Notes: a model not told the origin generated them from the sequence alone. 64,000 nt of DNA from Sinorhizobium chiapasense (GCF_036488675.1 NZ_CP133148.1:248001-312000); one strand, 5' to 3'. Numbered from the stretch's first letter, positions 18,741-28,607 are shown. Numbers and translations are program-made.

Positions 18741-19035
18741 TGCCTCGTTCGCACCCGCTGAAGTCTTTGGCAATCAACGTGTGCTCTTTAGGAAGCCCAT
18801 CCAACATCGCACTGGCGGTAAATGGCACTCGCGCTCCTTCTGTCGTTCAGGTCGAGCCTGGAACGCCATTTGCAAGAGCAAGTATGGGACGCCTGCCTAC
18901 AAAATCCCTGAAGCGGGATCATCTCCAAAAGCGGATTAAATACAAAAAAACCAATCGCTTAGAGACAAGAATACCCCTTGCCTCATCTATCCGACAACCT
19001 TAGCCTGTTAGTGTGTCAACTGTAGGAGGCAGAGC
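18741..19035. other. Intergenic before the plus-strand integrase
   Basis: About 295 bases with no convincing gene. It probably contains the integrase promoter; GTAGGAGGCAGAGC directly before ATG 19036 is a strong ribosome-binding site. Confidence 0.4.
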
Positions 19036-20076
19036 ATGGCGGTCCGGGAACGCGGGAAAGGCTATCAGGTAGACTTCGCCGTAGCAGGGGTAAGATATAG
19101 ACCACCGGTCTTTGCCTCTGCCGAAGACGCAATCAAATGGGAAGCTGAAGCTCGGGCCGCTGCTAGGCTTGGAAAGACGTTGCCGAGCCTTCCGACATTC
19201 GTTGAGGGTTTGCAGGAGAGCAGCATCGGACATGCCCTGAAGCAAGCGAAGGAGAAACGGTGGGCGTACAAGAGGGGCTCTTCAAGGACTGTCTCCAATG
19301 CCGAGAAGTTTGCGGAATGGGTCGGCAAGAAGGAAAAAGTCTCCATCGCGCTGTCCGAGGATAAAATACACGAGTTCGTCCGCTACCTCATCAATAAGCG
19401 GAAGGTTTGCGGCTCGACAGTGAACCGATATCTCTCGGCCATCTCGGTCCTGATCGAACACGCGAGGGTGGAGCGGCCCGAACTTCCTTACCAGAGCAAA
19501 GGGAAGACACGACAACGGTTCTTTACTGACGAAGAAGTTGACCTTGTCATTCAAACCCTCTCGCTTTGGGGCAAAAGTCGCGAAAGGGACCTGTTCATTT
19601 TCCTCGTGGATACCGGAGCGCGCCCTTACGCCGAAGCTTGCTCACTCCGTTGGAAGAACATCGGCAATCGTAGGGTAACTTTCGTGGGTACCAAAAACGG
19701 CGACGACCGGACACTGCCTCTGACAACCCGCGCATGGGAAGCGGTGCAGCGCCAGCGAAGCGGGGCTCAGGGCCAACTCGAAGGGCCTTGGTTCGATATC
19801 GCCGATTGGCAGATGGTGGAGGTGTGGCGGAATATCCGGGCGCATATCCCGGCATTGAAGGACACCGTCGTCTACACAGCCCGTCACACCTGTGCATCTC
19901 GGCAGGTGATAGATGGCATAGACCTTTTGCGGGTCATGAAGTGGATGGGCCATCGATCGTACCAAACGACACTCGGCTATGCCCATCTTGCTCCAGATCA
20001 TCTAATGGAAAACCTTCGCGTACTGGAAGGCCGTGGCTCGAATAGGCTGATGGAGATCAATCGCAGAAACGATTAG
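19036..20076 (+). CDS. Tyrosine recombinase/integrase (plus strand)
   Basis: 346 residues; AGGAGG lies 6-10 bases before ATG 19036. The N-terminal ~85 residues include an AP2-like DNA-binding region (GKGYQVDFAVAGVRYRPP), followed by a SAM-like core-binding domain. The catalytic domain shows DTGARPYAEACSLRW (Arg), VYTARHTCASRQV (box II, with Tyr where His is usual in HxxR), WMGHRSYQTTLGYAHL (His and the Tyr nucleophile). It converges on the tRNA-proximal integrase with a 4-base overlap of stop regions. As a second intact integrase it may belong to a nested element or act on a different site. Confidence 0.9.
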   Translation: MAVRERGKGYQVDFAVAGVRYRPPVFASAEDAIKWEAEARAAARLGKTLPSLPTFVEGLQESSIGHALKQAKEKRWAYKRGSSRTVSNAEKFAEWVGKKEKVSIALSEDKIHEFVRYLINKRKVCGSTVNRYLSAISVLIEHARVERPELPYQSKGKTRQRFFTDEEVDLVIQTLSLWGKSRERDLFIFLVDTGARPYAEACSLRWKNIGNRRVTFVGTKNGDDRTLPLTTRAWEAVQRQRSGAQGQLEGPWFDIADWQMVEVWRNIRAHIPALKDTVVYTARHTCASRQVIDGIDLLRVMKWMGHRSYQTTLGYAHLAPDHLMENLRVLEGRGSNRLMEINRRND

Positions 20077-21608
20077 TGCGCCCGCATTTTTGCTTTCACA
20101 TCATATTTCGGGAGCTTGAGAATTTCACGGTACAGCGCTTTCATGGTGTTCTCACCGTAGTCAGAACTTGCACTGCCATCTTCGTGACCCTGTATGGCGT
20201 CCATGTATCGAGGCGCAATATCGACATCTCGTGCGACTGTCTTGAAGCGGTGCCGCCATGCGTGGTTGGGCTGCACACGCCTGTCCGTAATCTTCGCAAC
20301 ATCCCTAACCCAATCACTCACTTTACCCCGAACGCTTGCTGCCTGAGTGTGGCCAGGCTTTCTTTTGCGGTCGTTCGGAATGTAGAAGAGCGGACCTTGC
20401 GGTCTCGATTGGACGAACTCTATCAATCCCAGTTCAACCAGATGGGGATGGATTGGCACCATCCGATATTGGCCCGTTTTGACCGAGCCGGCTTCCGGCG
20501 TGATCTTGAGAAACGGGATGCCGTATTCCTCTGAAAAATCCTCCCGCCTCAACTGCGTGATTTCCCCGGCTCTTGCTCCCGTATAGGCGCAAATCCACGG
20601 AACCCATCGACAGGCCAACTTATTGAGCTCTGACATCTGACCGAGAGAGGATGGATCCCCTAGGGCACACGCCAGAATGACCTTGGCCTCCGCATCTGTG
20701 AAGCTCTTGGGTCGTTCTTTGATGGCCTTCGGGACGGAGACTTTGATGTTCGCCGTGGGGTCAGCTTTGATACGAGATTTCGCGAGCCCAACTCGGAAGA
20801 TGATCCGGATTGCAGCGAGGTATTTGCCGTTGACTGTATTGGCAGACAAGCCCCGATCGTGTCGCAGCATGTCGCAATATTCCGACACATTCAGCCCGGT
20901 TACCGTCTCTGCGTTCTCATGCCCTAGGTGCTTTTTGAAGTCTTCGATCTTCTGCAGGAAGTCCGCTGGCGTTCCCTGTGCGCCATTGTCGGCTAGGTGA
21001 TCGCGCTCCCATAGCTTGAACAAATCTGTGAGTGTCACGGCTTTGGCCTTCGTACCCATTGGCTTCAAAGGGGGGAAGCGATTGGCATTGGGGTCTGGAC
21101 TGTAGTCGCCCTCGGCTTTCTTGACTTGCTGTGCCGCCGCCAGGAGAAGTGTTTGATGCACCTGCTGGATGAGGCGCTCGCGGCTCTCGTGATCGGTTAC
21201 GGTGTCTTCGCTCAGAAGAAGTTCATCGGCGCTCGGACCGTACCATTGTTCCCAGTTTCCATCAGCTGCGACCCGCTCGGCCAGCGATATGATGTTTCGC
21301 CACAGTTGCGGGCTACCGGGCTCGTCATCAAACTTCTCGATAATTTTCCGGTAGACCTTGCCGCTCAACGCGACGATCTGTTTCTGGGACAGTGGTTCCG
21401 GCTTGGTCCTAAGCAACCTCCAGTGTTTCGTGACCTGCTGTTCCTTAGCGGAGAACAGCTCTTTGGCGGCTGCTGGCTCTTTAGTCCCCAGCGAAATTTT
21501 TATCTCACGCTTTCCGATGGCACCCACCAAATCGACAGGGACGCGCATTCGAAAATAGTAGACACCGGTCTTAGGATGTTTGAACGGGCGGGGCATGTGC
21601 AGAACCAT
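20073..21608 (-). CDS. int: Tyrosine recombinase, probable integrase of the island
   Basis: 511 residues from ATG 21608, preceded by AGAGGTGG; GTG 21617 is also in frame. The N-terminus PFKHPKTGVYYFRMRVPVDL is typical of the DUF6538-type domain seen in alphaproteobacterial island integrases. The catalytic set is YTGARAGEITQLRREDF (Arg), NHAWRHRFKTVA (HxxR), IQGHEDGSASSDYGENT (His, Tyr nucleophile). It lies about 80 bases from the tRNA-Thr 3' end and is transcribed away from it, the standard position for the enzyme that made this insertion. An upstream hairpin overlaps its ribosome-binding site. Confidence 0.93.
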   Translation of the reverse strand: MVLHMPRPFKHPKTGVYYFRMRVPVDLVGAIGKREIKISLGTKEPAAAKELFSAKEQQVTKHWRLLRTKPEPLSQKQIVALSGKVYRKIIEKFDDEPGSPQLWRNIISLAERVAADGNWEQWYGPSADELLLSEDTVTDHESRERLIQQVHQTLLLAAAQQVKKAEGDYSPDPNANRFPPLKPMGTKAKAVTLTDLFKLWERDHLADNGAQGTPADFLQKIEDFKKHLGHENAETVTGLNVSEYCDMLRHDRGLSANTVNGKYLAAIRIIFRVGLAKSRIKADPTANIKVSVPKAIKERPKSFTDAEAKVILACALGDPSSLGQMSELNKLACRWVPWICAYTGARAGEITQLRREDFSEEYGIPFLKITPEAGSVKTGQYRMVPIHPHLVELGLIEFVQSRPQGPLFYIPNDRKRKPGHTQAASVRGKVSDWVRDVAKITDRRVQPNHAWRHRFKTVARDVDIAPRYMDAIQGHEDGSASSDYGENTMKALYREILKLPKYDVKAKMRAH

Positions 21609-21614
21609 TGTGGC

Positions 21615-21637
21615 CACCTCTGTGTACCACCGAGGTG
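21615..21637 (-). promoter_or_regulatory. Hairpin covering the integrase ribosome-binding site
   Basis: In the minus-strand mRNA CACCUC pairs with GAGGUG across an 11-base loop. The 3' arm contains the AGAGGU presumed to bind the ribosome for ATG 21608, so the fold would restrain integrase translation. Read as DNA, the same dyad could be an operator. Confidence 0.45.
21620..21632. promoter_or_regulatory. Candidate integrase arm-type site, right
   Basis: Second copy of CTGTGTACCACCG (first at 2005-2017), about 55 bases inside the right repeat, in the same orientation. It is the loop and part of the stem of the hairpin upstream of int. Confidence 0.45.
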
Positions 21638-21685
21638 CTTACAAATCCTTGAAAACAGCTAGTTATTTGATTTCCAAACAGGAAA

Positions 21686-21713
21686 ACTGGTGCTGCTAGA
21701 GAGATTTGAACTC
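21686..21713. repeat. Right attachment site (tRNA-Thr 3' end)
   Basis: 28 bases identical to 1919-1946. This copy is part of the intact tRNA gene plus two bases beyond its CCA. Confidence 0.93.
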
Positions 21714-21762
21714 TCGGCCTCTCCCTTACCAAGGGAGTGCTCTACCCCTGAGCTATAGCAGC
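21688..21762 (-). tRNA. tRNA-Thr (GGT)
   Basis: 75 bases including encoded CCA. The acceptor stem GCTGCTA pairs with TAGCAGC, the anticodon stem-loop CTCCCTTGGTAAGGGAG gives anticodon GGT, and the T arm is GAGAG-TTCAAAT-CTCTC. Still intact although its 3' end served as the island attachment site. Confidence 0.97.
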
Positions 21763-21912
21763 ATTCCGGCGGCCGGTTTGTGACAAGCCGCATCAAGCGA
21801 GGCGCCTATTGCCATAGCTTTGGGGCGAGCGCAAGCCGCATTTCGAAGTTTTTGGCTCGATCCATCAGAAATCGCCCTCATGCTTTCGAAGGTCCCGATT
21901 TTGCGCTAATGC

Positions 21913-22125
21913 ATGGCCATGCAGGACGATGACGACAAGCAGCACGCGCCGAAGGCAGCAAAGGGCGGGCGCACCGTGGAAGCAGACGCCAAGCGGTTGC
22001 GGCTGGCAAAGAACTTGCGCGACAATCTCCAACGCCGCAAGCAGCAGATGCGCGCGCGTCGCGCCGGCGCCGCCGACGAGGCATCCGGATTGCCTGCCGC
22101 AAAATCGGACGAATCGGACGATTAG
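21913..22125 (+). CDS. Small basic hypothetical protein
   Basis: 70 residues: an acidic start, a helical highly basic middle (DAKRLRLAKNLRDNLQRRKQ) and an acidic tail. Such short proteins are common beside rhizobial core genes. It stands between tRNA-Thr and murA. There is no clear ribosome-binding site; ATG 21919 is an alternative start. Function unknown. Confidence 0.55.
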   Translation: MAMQDDDDKQHAPKAAKGGRTVEADAKRLRLAKNLRDNLQRRKQQMRARRAGAADEASGLPAAKSDESDD

Positions 22126-22179
22126 AGAGAGGTGGGGACGATTGTCGGGAATTCTTTCGGGATTCTTGGTTGTCTCCCC

Positions 22180-22285
22180 TACTGCATGTCTCCTTAAATC
22201 GACCTCGATTTAAGGACAAAGACATGCAGCAATTCAAGGTGCTACAGCGTCCTTTGCGCGTCTGATAAGACGCGCGGCGCTGTAG
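22180..22285 (+). repeat. Double-palindrome intergenic repeat (RIME-like), copy 1
   Basis: Two hairpins in a row: CTGCATGTC/GACATGCAG (22182-22229) and CTACAGCG/CGCTGTAG (22242-22285). The same pair occurs inverted at 59718-59823. This resembles rhizobial intergenic mosaic elements. Confidence 0.75.
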
Positions 22286-22391
22286 ACCGCATTTCAAGGC
22301 ACTTCTAATTTCACGGCATCTCCAATAAGAGACGCCTTCAAACAACACTGAATTTATGGAAAGGCGGGCTTGAGCCCGTTCAAGAGGCCTT

Positions 22392-23684
22392 ATGGATCGC
22401 ATCAGGATTGTAGGCGGCAACGAACTTCACGGTGTCATTCCCATTTCCGGCGCCAAGAATGCGGCCCTGCCGCTGATGATCGCGTCGCTGCTCACCGACG
22501 ATACGCTGACCCTGGAAAACGTTCCGCATCTGGCCGACGTCGAGCAACTGATCCGCATCCTCGGCAACCATGGCGCCGACATTTCCGTCAATGGCCGCCG
22601 CGAACGCCAGGGCGAGAGCTACGCCCGCACGATCCATTTTACGAGCCGCAACATCGTCGACACGACCGCGCCCTATGAGCTCGTATCGAAGATGCGCGCG
22701 AGCTTCTGGGTCATCGGGCCGCTGCTCGCCCGCGAAGGCAAGGCGCGCGTGTCGCTGCCGGGCGGCTGCGCCATCGGCACGAGGCCCGTCGATCTCTTCA
22801 TCGAGGGGCTGACCGCGCTCGGTGCCGATATCGAGATCGACGGCGGCTACGTCAACGCGACGGCGCCAGCGGGCGGGCTCATCGGCGGGCGCTACGTGTT
22901 CCCGAAGGTTTCGGTCGGCGCGACGCATGTGTTGATGATGGCTGCGACGCTCGCCAATGGCACGACGGTGCTCGGCAATGCCGCCCGCGAGCCGGAGGTC
23001 GTCGACCTCGCCAAGTGCCTCAATGCCATGGGCGCGAAGATCAGCGGGCAGGGCACGAGCACGATCACCATCGAGGGTGTGCGCTCTCTTTCCGGCGCCC
23101 GCCATCGTGTGCTGCCCGACCGCATCGAGACCGGCACCTACGCCATGGCGGTCGCGATGGCCGGCGGTGACGTCATTCTCGAAGATACCGACGCCGCCCT
23201 TCTCGATACGGCGCTCGAAGCGATCCGGCGGGCGGGCGCGGAGATCAGCCAGACCAACAGCGGCATTCGCGTCGTTCGCAACGGCGCCGGCATCAAGCCC
23301 GTCGATATCGTCACCGATCCTTTCCCGGGCTTCCCGACCGACCTGCAGGCCCAGTTTATGGGGCTGATGACCAAGTCAAGCGGCGTTTCCCACATCACGG
23401 AAACGATCTTCGAGAACCGTTTCATGCATGTGCAGGAGCTGGCGCGGCTCGGCGCGAAGATCTCGCTGTCCGGCCAGACGGCGAAGATCGAAGGGGTGAG
23501 CCGGTTGAAGGGCGCGCCGGTGATGGCGACCGATCTGCGCGCCTCGGTCTCGCTCGTCATTGCCGGGCTTGCGGCCGAGGGCGAAACCATGGTTTCGCGC
23601 GTCTACCATCTCGATCGCGGCTTCGAGCGCCTGGAAGCGAAACTTACCCGCTGCGGTGCGCATGTGGAGCGCGTCAGCGATTGA
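22392..23684 (+). CDS. murA: UDP-N-acetylglucosamine 1-carboxyvinyltransferase
   Basis: 430 residues, the normal MurA length. Cytoplasmic; transfers enolpyruvate from PEP to UDP-GlcNAc, the first committed step of peptidoglycan synthesis. It opens [28 protein letters not shown], whose conserved Lys-Asn binds substrate. The catalytic cysteine is C126 in [13 protein letters not shown], so the protein should be fosfomycin-sensitive. [15 protein letters not shown] is the conserved late motif. A palindromic repeat lies on either side of the gene. Confidence 0.98.
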   Translation: MDRIRIVGGNELHGVIPISGAKNAALPLMIASLLTDDTLTLENVPHLADVEQLIRILGNHGADISVNGRRERQGESYARTIHFTSRNIVDTTAPYELVSKMRASFWVIGPLLAREGKARVSLPGGCAIGTRPVDLFIEGLTALGADIEIDGGYVNATAPAGGLIGGRYVFPKVSVGATHVLMMAATLANGTTVLGNAAREPEVVDLAKCLNAMGAKISGQGTSTITIEGVRSLSGARHRVLPDRIETGTYAMAVAMAGGDVILEDTDAALLDTALEAIRRAGAEISQTNSGIRVVRNGAGIKPVDIVTDPFPGFPTDLQAQFMGLMTKSSGVSHITETIFENRFMHVQELARLGAKISLSGQTAKIEGVSRLKGAPVMATDLRASVSLVIAGLAAEGETMVSRVYHLDRGFERLEAKLTRCGAHVERVSD

Positions 23685-24045
23685 TTCTCGGCGGAGCGGC
23701 CTAGAGCATCCCGCTTTCAAGTGGAATCACTGAAAGCGGATAAGATGCTCTAGAATCAAAGTGCTAGAGCGTCCTTTGTGCGTTCACTTGAACGCACGGC
23801 GCTCTAGTCCAGGCTTGCAAGGTGGGTCGACACCAGGAAAACGGAGCGGGATGCGCGCAAAACCACTTCCCGCCCTTTTCGTCGGATCAACTTTTGAGAC
23901 GACGCAAGTCCGGGCGGAAAACAGCTACACACGTTTCCTGGACTTGCTGTAATGCGCGTGGAACCGTTGCGGTTTCGGGCGCGACGTCTTATGTCCATTG
24001 CGATTGCGGCGCAAAAATATAGCGTCTGATAACAGGATGGATCGC
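23685..24045. other. Intergenic with a palindromic repeat
   Basis: The left third is the 107-base repeat described separately. The rest (23808-24045) shows no convincing gene and presumably carries the promoter of the next operon. Confidence 0.45.
23701..23807 (+). repeat. 107-bp palindromic intergenic repeat, copy 1
   Basis: Two hairpins, CTAGAGCATC/GATGCTCTAG and CTAGAGCG/CGCTCTAG, the second enclosing GCGTTCACTTGAACGC. Identical to 30210-30316 except at one base. Confidence 0.85.
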
Positions 24046-24486
24046 ATGGATGCTCTGAAGCTGCTGGCACTCGACGAGGAAGACCTTGGCGTCGTTTCCG
24101 CGTATGTGCAGGACGCAGTCTTCAAGGTGGCGGGCATTTCCTATGACGCCCGCCGTGGTCAGCTTTCCGTGGTCATCAACCGGTTCGTCTGGGAAAATGC
24201 CGAAGGCAAGCGCCGCGGTTTCGAGCGGCGCCGGGCCGTACTCTCGTTCAAGCGTGTGGTCGCGGTACGTTCGCTCGGTTTCGACCGAGGGGATGCGGAC
24301 GCGGTTCTCGACCTGCTGGCCCTGCGTTTCTCGGTCAAGGGCGAAGGGCCGGACGGTACGGTCGAACTGGTGCTCGCCGGCGAGGCATCGATCGTGGTCG
24401 ATGTGGAATGTATCGAAGTACAGCTTGCCGACACGGGCGGGGCGTGGGAAACCGCCTTCAGACCCCGGCATCCCGAAGGCGCCTGA
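24046..24486 (+). CDS. DUF2948 family protein
   Basis: 146 residues from ATG 24046, preceded by AGGA at 9 bases; the frame extends upstream to 23998. The start MDALKLLALDEEDLGVVSAY, then KRRGFERRRAVLSF, is typical of this alphaproteobacterial family, usually found just before hisD. Function unknown; soluble, no motifs for catalysis seen. It ends 36 bases before hisD and is probably in the same operon. Confidence 0.85.
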   Translation: MDALKLLALDEEDLGVVSAYVQDAVFKVAGISYDARRGQLSVVINRFVWENAEGKRRGFERRRAVLSFKRVVAVRSLGFDRGDADAVLDLLALRFSVKGEGPDGTVELVLAGEASIVVDVECIEVQLADTGGAWETAFRPRHPEGA

Positions 24487-24522
24487 GCAGCTGACCGGTC
24501 ATCACCAGAAGGATATCTCGCA

Positions 24523-25827
24523 TTGGCAATCAGGCTGAACTATCTCGACAGCGGCTTCGAACAGGCATTTGCCGCGTTTTTGACAACCAAGCGGGAAGTA
24601 TCGGAAGACGTCAATGCCGCCGTACGCGCGATCATCGATGACGTACGCGCGCGGGGCGATGCGGCGTTGGCCGACTACTCGGCTCGCTTTGACGGAATCG
24701 ATTTCGGCACGACCGCGATGGCGGTCAGCGCGGCCGAGATCGATGCCGCAATCGACGCCGTCGCGCCCGAGGTTCTCGGCGCCTTGAAGGTTGCCGCAAC
24801 CCGGATCGAGGCGCATCACCGCCGGCAATTGCCGAAGGACGATATCTACGAAGATGCGATGGGCGTCGGGCTCGGCTCGCGCTGGACAGCGATCGACGCA
24901 GTCGGGCTCTACGTGCCGGGCGGCACGGCAAGCTATCCGAGTTCGGTTCTCATGAATGCACTGCCTGCCAGGGTTGCCGGCGTGCCGCGCATCGTCATGG
25001 TCGTGCCCGCAAGCGGCGGCGCGATCAACCCGGCCGTTCTTGCGGCGGCGCGTCTTGCCGGTGTGGAGGAAATCTACCGTATCGGCGGCGCCCAGGCGGT
25101 TGCCGCACTTGCCTATGGCACGGAGACGATCGCGCCGGTGGCCAAGATCGTCGGTCCGGGCAACGCCTATGTCGCTGCCGCCAAGCGTCAGGTCTTCGGA
25201 ACCGTCGGCATCGACATGATCGCCGGTCCGTCGGAAGTGCTGGTGATTGCCGACGGCGCAAACGACGCCGACTGGATCGCTGCTGACCTCCTGGCGCAGG
25301 CCGAGCATGACGCCGGCGCGCAGGCGATCCTGATTACCGACGATGCGGCCTTCGGGGATGCTGTGGAAGCAGCGGTCGAACGGCAGTTGAAGACGTTGCC
25401 GCGTGCCGAAACTGCGGCCGCAAGCTGGCGCGATTTCGGCGCCATCATTGAGGTACCGGATCTCGAGAAGGCGGTGCCGCTCGCCAACCGCATCGCCGCC
25501 GAGCACCTGGAACTGGCGATGGCGGATGCGGATGCGATGGTTGCGAAGATCCGCAATGCCGGTGCCATCTTCATCGGCCGCCACACACCCGAGGTCATCG
25601 GCGACTATGTCGGCGGATCCAACCATGTGCTGCCGACGGCGCGCTCGGCGCGCTTCTCGTCCGGTCTCGGCGTGCTCGACTACATGAAGCGGACGTCGAT
25701 CCTGCGGCTTGGTGCGGATCAGTTGCGCGCGCTTGGTCCAGCGGCCATTGCGCTTGCGCGATCGGAAGGCCTCGAGGCTCATGCCCGCTCTGTCGCCATT
25801 CGCCTCAATCTCGGGGGCGAGGGATGA
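24523..25827 (+). CDS. hisD: Histidinol dehydrogenase
   Basis: 434 residues from TTG 24523, preceded by AGAAGGA; no better start is near. It oxidises histidinol to histidine in two NAD-dependent steps, the last reactions of histidine synthesis. Family motifs: [51 protein letters not shown] and [10 protein letters not shown]; the zinc and catalytic histidines lie in the QAEHDAGAQ and AEHLEL segments. It overlaps the next gene by 4 bases. Confidence 0.97.
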   Translation: MAIRLNYLDSGFEQAFAAFLTTKREVSEDVNAAVRAIIDDVRARGDAALADYSARFDGIDFGTTAMAVSAAEIDAAIDAVAPEVLGALKVAATRIEAHHRRQLPKDDIYEDAMGVGLGSRWTAIDAVGLYVPGGTASYPSSVLMNALPARVAGVPRIVMVVPASGGAINPAVLAAARLAGVEEIYRIGGAQAVAALAYGTETIAPVAKIVGPGNAYVAAAKRQVFGTVGIDMIAGPSEVLVIADGANDADWIAADLLAQAEHDAGAQAILITDDAAFGDAVEAAVERQLKTLPRAETAAASWRDFGAIIEVPDLEKAVPLANRIAAEHLELAMADADAMVAKIRNAGAIFIGRHTPEVIGDYVGGSNHVLPTARSARFSSGLGVLDYMKRTSILRLGADQLRALGPAAIALARSEGLEAHARSVAIRLNLGGEG

Positions 25828-26300
25828 AAGCCGATCGCAACCTGCGTCTCTGCGATGTCGTGCTGGACGAAACGATCGGCCGCTCGACCCCGGACGTGGA
25901 GCACGAACGCGCGGTTGCGATCTTCGACCTGCTCGAGGAAAATCTCTTCGAGCCCGTGGGGCACCCCGGCGGTCCTTATCGACTGAACCTGTCGCTGGTT
26001 GACGCGAAGCTCGTCTTCGCGATCTCGACGGATGGCGGGGAGGATGTTGCCACGCACATCCTGTCGCTGACGCCCTTCCGGCGGATCGTGAAGGACTATT
26101 TCATGATCTGCGAAAGCTATTACGCCGCGATCCGATCGGCGACGCCGAGCCAGATCGAGGCGATCGACATGGGCCGCCGCGCTATTCACAACGAGGGCTC
26201 GCAGACGCTGATGGATCGTTTGTCCGGCAAAATCAGGCTGGACTTCGACACGGCGCGGCGGCTCTTCACGCTGGTCTGTGTGCTCTATTGGCGTGGTTGA
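25824..26300 (+). CDS. UPF0262 family protein
   Basis: 158 residues. [30 protein letters not shown] and [22 protein letters not shown] are characteristic of UPF0262, an uncharacterised alphaproteobacterial family that normally sits between hisD and a low-molecular-weight phosphatase gene, as here. ATGA overlap with hisD indicates coupled translation. Soluble; no known activity. Confidence 0.88.
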   Translation: MKADRNLRLCDVVLDETIGRSTPDVEHERAVAIFDLLEENLFEPVGHPGGPYRLNLSLVDAKLVFAISTDGGEDVATHILSLTPFRRIVKDYFMICESYYAAIRSATPSQIEAIDMGRRAIHNEGSQTLMDRLSGKIRLDFDTARRLFTLVCVLYWRG

Positions 26301-26310
26301 CGGGGGCGAT

Positions 26311-26781
26311 ATGATCGGTACCGCCTTGCCGCAATCGAAGACGCCTCGCTCGATACTGTTCATGTGCGGCATGAACGCCATCCGCTCGCCGATGGCCGAA
26401 GCGCTTGCCAAGGCGACGCTGCCGAAGGGGACTTACGTCGCATCCGCCGGCGTGCGGCATGGCGAGCGAGATCCCTTCGTCGATGTGGTTCTCGCCGAAG
26501 TCGGGTTGACGATCGACCGCCATCAGCCGCGCACGCTCGATGAACTCGAGGACGACTACTTCGACATCATCGTGACGCTCGCGCCGGAGGCGCATCACGT
26601 GGCGCTTGAATTGACCCGGTCCATGGCCGTCGATGTCGTCTATTGGCCGACGCCGGATCCGACGGTTGCGACAGGGACGCGGGAGCAGATCGTTGCGGCC
26701 TATCGCTCCGTTCGCGATCACCTGAAGACGTTGATCACCAGCCGGTTGGCTGCCGAGCACGCGCGCCGCAAGGAGCCCTGA
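26311..26781 (+). CDS. Low-molecular-weight phosphotyrosine phosphatase-like protein
   Basis: 156 residues from ATG 26311 (GGGGGCGAT upstream); the frame also runs upstream to 26278, inside the preceding gene. The N-terminal P-loop FMCGMNAIRSPMAEAL is the CX5RS phosphatase signature, and VYWPTPDPTVATGTREQ supplies the family's late Asp-Pro motif. Family members are tyrosine phosphatases or arsenate reductases; the substrate cannot be told from sequence. Probably the last gene of the hisD operon, upstream of infA. Confidence 0.85.
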   Translation: MIGTALPQSKTPRSILFMCGMNAIRSPMAEALAKATLPKGTYVASAGVRHGERDPFVDVVLAEVGLTIDRHQPRTLDELEDDYFDIIVTLAPEAHHVALELTRSMAVDVVYWPTPDPTVATGTREQIVAAYRSVRDHLKTLITSRLAAEHARRKEP

Positions 26782-26971
26782 CCCTCAAAAAGCACTGCCG
26801 TTCCGTCCAAGGGCAAACGGCATTGATGCCGATTGAGGAAGCATTGCGGAGAATTGCTGAAAAAGCCGGATCAAAGCGGTTCACAAATCCTCCCCGATTG
26901 TGTAGTTTCCGGCAAATTTTTCGAGGATGCGTGGCGCATCCCAGAATGAACACGAGAAAGAACAATCCTGC

Positions 26972-27190
26972 ATGGCGAAAGAAGAAGTCCTCGAATTTCC
27001 GGGCGTGGTCACCGAATTGCTTCCCAACGCGACCTTCCGCGTGAAGCTTGAAAACGAGCATGAGATTATCGCTCATACGGCCGGCCGTATGCGCAAGAAT
27101 CGCATCCGCGTTCTTGCCGGCGACAAGGTGCTCGTCGAAATGACCCCCTACGATCTGACAAAGGGCCGCATCACCTACCGCTTCAAGTAG
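26972..27190 (+). CDS. infA: Translation initiation factor IF-1
   Basis: 72 residues, the standard IF-1 length: [20 protein letters not shown], then [20 protein letters not shown], and the KGRITYRFK ending. An OB-fold protein binding the ribosomal A site during initiation. ATG 26972 is chosen by homology; an in-frame upstream extension is not conserved. A maf gene follows 49 bases later, as in many alphaproteobacteria. Confidence 0.98.
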   Translation: MAKEEVLEFPGVVTELLPNATFRVKLENEHEIIAHTAGRMRKNRIRVLAGDKVLVEMTPYDLTKGRITYRFK

Positions 27191-27239
27191 GTCCCGGCGA
27201 CGGCAGCGCTTACCAACCGGGAAATAACGGCTCGCTTCG

Positions 27240-27860
27240 ATGGCAGTGAACCAAAAACTGATACTGGCGTCCGGGTCGCCGCGTCGTGTGGAGCTTCTGG
27301 CGCAGGCAGGCATCGAACCTGCGCGCCTGCTGCCGATGGATCTCGATGAGACCCCGAAGCGTGCGGAACATCCCCGCTCTCTGGCGCGGCGCCTGTCGGC
27401 CGAGAAGGCGAAAGCGGCGCTGGATGCGATCAAGGGAGAGCCAGGCTGGGACGGCAGCTACATTCTCGCCGCTGATACCGTCGTTTGCGTCGGCCGCCGC
27501 ATTCTGCCGAAGCCGGAGCTGGTGAGCGAGGCGTCGAGCGCGTTGCACCTTCTGTCCGGCCGTAGCCATCGCGTCTATACCGGCATTTGCCTCGTCACCC
27601 CGGACCGCACCATCCGCCAGAAGGTCATCGACACGAAGGTGCGCTTCAAGCGTCTTTCCGGCCACGACATCGAAAGCTACCTGGCCTCGGGCCAGTGGCG
27701 TGGCAAGGCGGGTGGCTATGCTATCCAGGGCATTGCCGGGAGTTTTGTCGTCAAGCTCGTCGGTTCCTACACGAATGTGGTAGGCTTGCCGCTCTACGAA
27801 ACCGTCAATCTTCTCATCGGTGAAGGATATGACGTGCACAATCGCTGGCTGGAAGGCTGA
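27240..27860 (+). CDS. maf: Maf-like nucleoside triphosphate pyrophosphatase
   Basis: 206 residues. The N-terminus has the Maf signature [17 protein letters not shown], followed by [29 protein letters not shown] and the later [15 protein letters not shown]. Hydrolyses non-canonical or modified NTPs and has been linked with septum control. Six bases separate it from yacG. Confidence 0.95.
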   Translation: MAVNQKLILASGSPRRVELLAQAGIEPARLLPMDLDETPKRAEHPRSLARRLSAEKAKAALDAIKGEPGWDGSYILAADTVVCVGRRILPKPELVSEASSALHLLSGRSHRVYTGICLVTPDRTIRQKVIDTKVRFKRLSGHDIESYLASGQWRGKAGGYAIQGIAGSFVVKLVGSYTNVVGLPLYETVNLLIGEGYDVHNRWLEG

Positions 27861-27866
27861 AGAGAA

Positions 27867-28076
27867 TTGAGTGGCGAAGGCAAGAAGAACGGTTCGAATG
27901 TCGAACCCCTGCGCGCGACGCGGCCCTGCCCGGAATGCGACCGTCCGTCGGTGCGGGAGCATTATCCATTCTGTTCCGAGCGCTGCCGCAACGTCGACCT
28001 CAATCGCTGGCTCTCCGGCTCCTATGCCATTCCGGTAGCCGACGACGAGTCGAAGGCGGACGACGAGGATCGTTGA
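27867..28076 (+). CDS. yacG: DNA gyrase inhibitor / zinc protein YacG
   Basis: 69 residues from TTG 27867. The four zinc-ligand cysteines are in RPCPECDRPS and YPFCSERCRNVDL, and LNRWLSGSYAIP is the family's conserved end, followed by an acidic tail. E. coli YacG binds GyrB and inhibits gyrase. It follows maf by 6 bases, probably cotranscribed with infA-maf. Confidence 0.93.
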   Translation: MSGEGKKNGSNVEPLRATRPCPECDRPSVREHYPFCSERCRNVDLNRWLSGSYAIPVADDESKADDEDR

Positions 28077-28371
28077 CGCCTCTTGATGCGTCCGCTCGGT
28101 GCTTCGTTCTCGGCCGCATCTCCCCTGTTCCCTGCAGCGGCCGGCCGCCATCGATTTCGGCCCGGAGCGCCCCGAAATCGTTGCTGTTCCAGCGCGATCC
28201 TGCTGAATAGCCTTAACTTTTTTGCCTTTTCCACCGCGCGCCAATTTCCTTTCAAAAAAGAGTCATTTGGTGCTGGACACGGGCGAACAAGATGTTATAA
28301 CCCCGCTCGCTTCCGGGGCGAAGACACGCCCCGATGGCTCCGAAGAGAGCCATTGCCGTCAAAGGCAGGAT

Positions 28372-28447
28372 GCCCGGATAGCTCAGTTGGTAGAGCAGCG
28401 GATTGAAAATCCGCGTGTCGGTGGTTCGAATCCGCCTCCGGGCACCA
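28372..28447 (+). tRNA. tRNA-Phe (GAA)
   Basis: 76 bases with encoded CCA. The acceptor stem is GCCCGGA/TCCGGGC, the anticodon loop TTGAAAA gives GAA, and the T loop is GGTTCGAATCC. There is no duplicated 3' end nearby, so no sign of an island at this tRNA. Confidence 0.97.
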
Positions 28448-28607
28448 TTCCCAAAATCAGTCAGCGATATTCCTTTAGTTTCGTCCGGAAATCCCAAATC
28501 CCCCCTAAAAAACTGAACTTTTGTTCGCGAATTGCTGGCTCAGTCGTCCCGACTTTCCTGTCGAGCAACTCGATCGCCATCTTGTTGAGGAATTATGCGT
28601 AGCGCTG

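Noticed and set aside
18740..19003. Overlapping short frames between the Cys/His protein and the integrase
   Set aside because: No ribosome-binding sites or recognisable sequence, and several frames overlap one another.
24502..25782. Minus-strand frame of 426 codons opposite hisD
   Set aside because: Arg/Asp/His-rich, no motif, exact shadow of hisD.
28372..28607. Second island at tRNA-Phe
   Set aside because: No duplicated tRNA 3' end and no integrase nearby; downstream genes look core.
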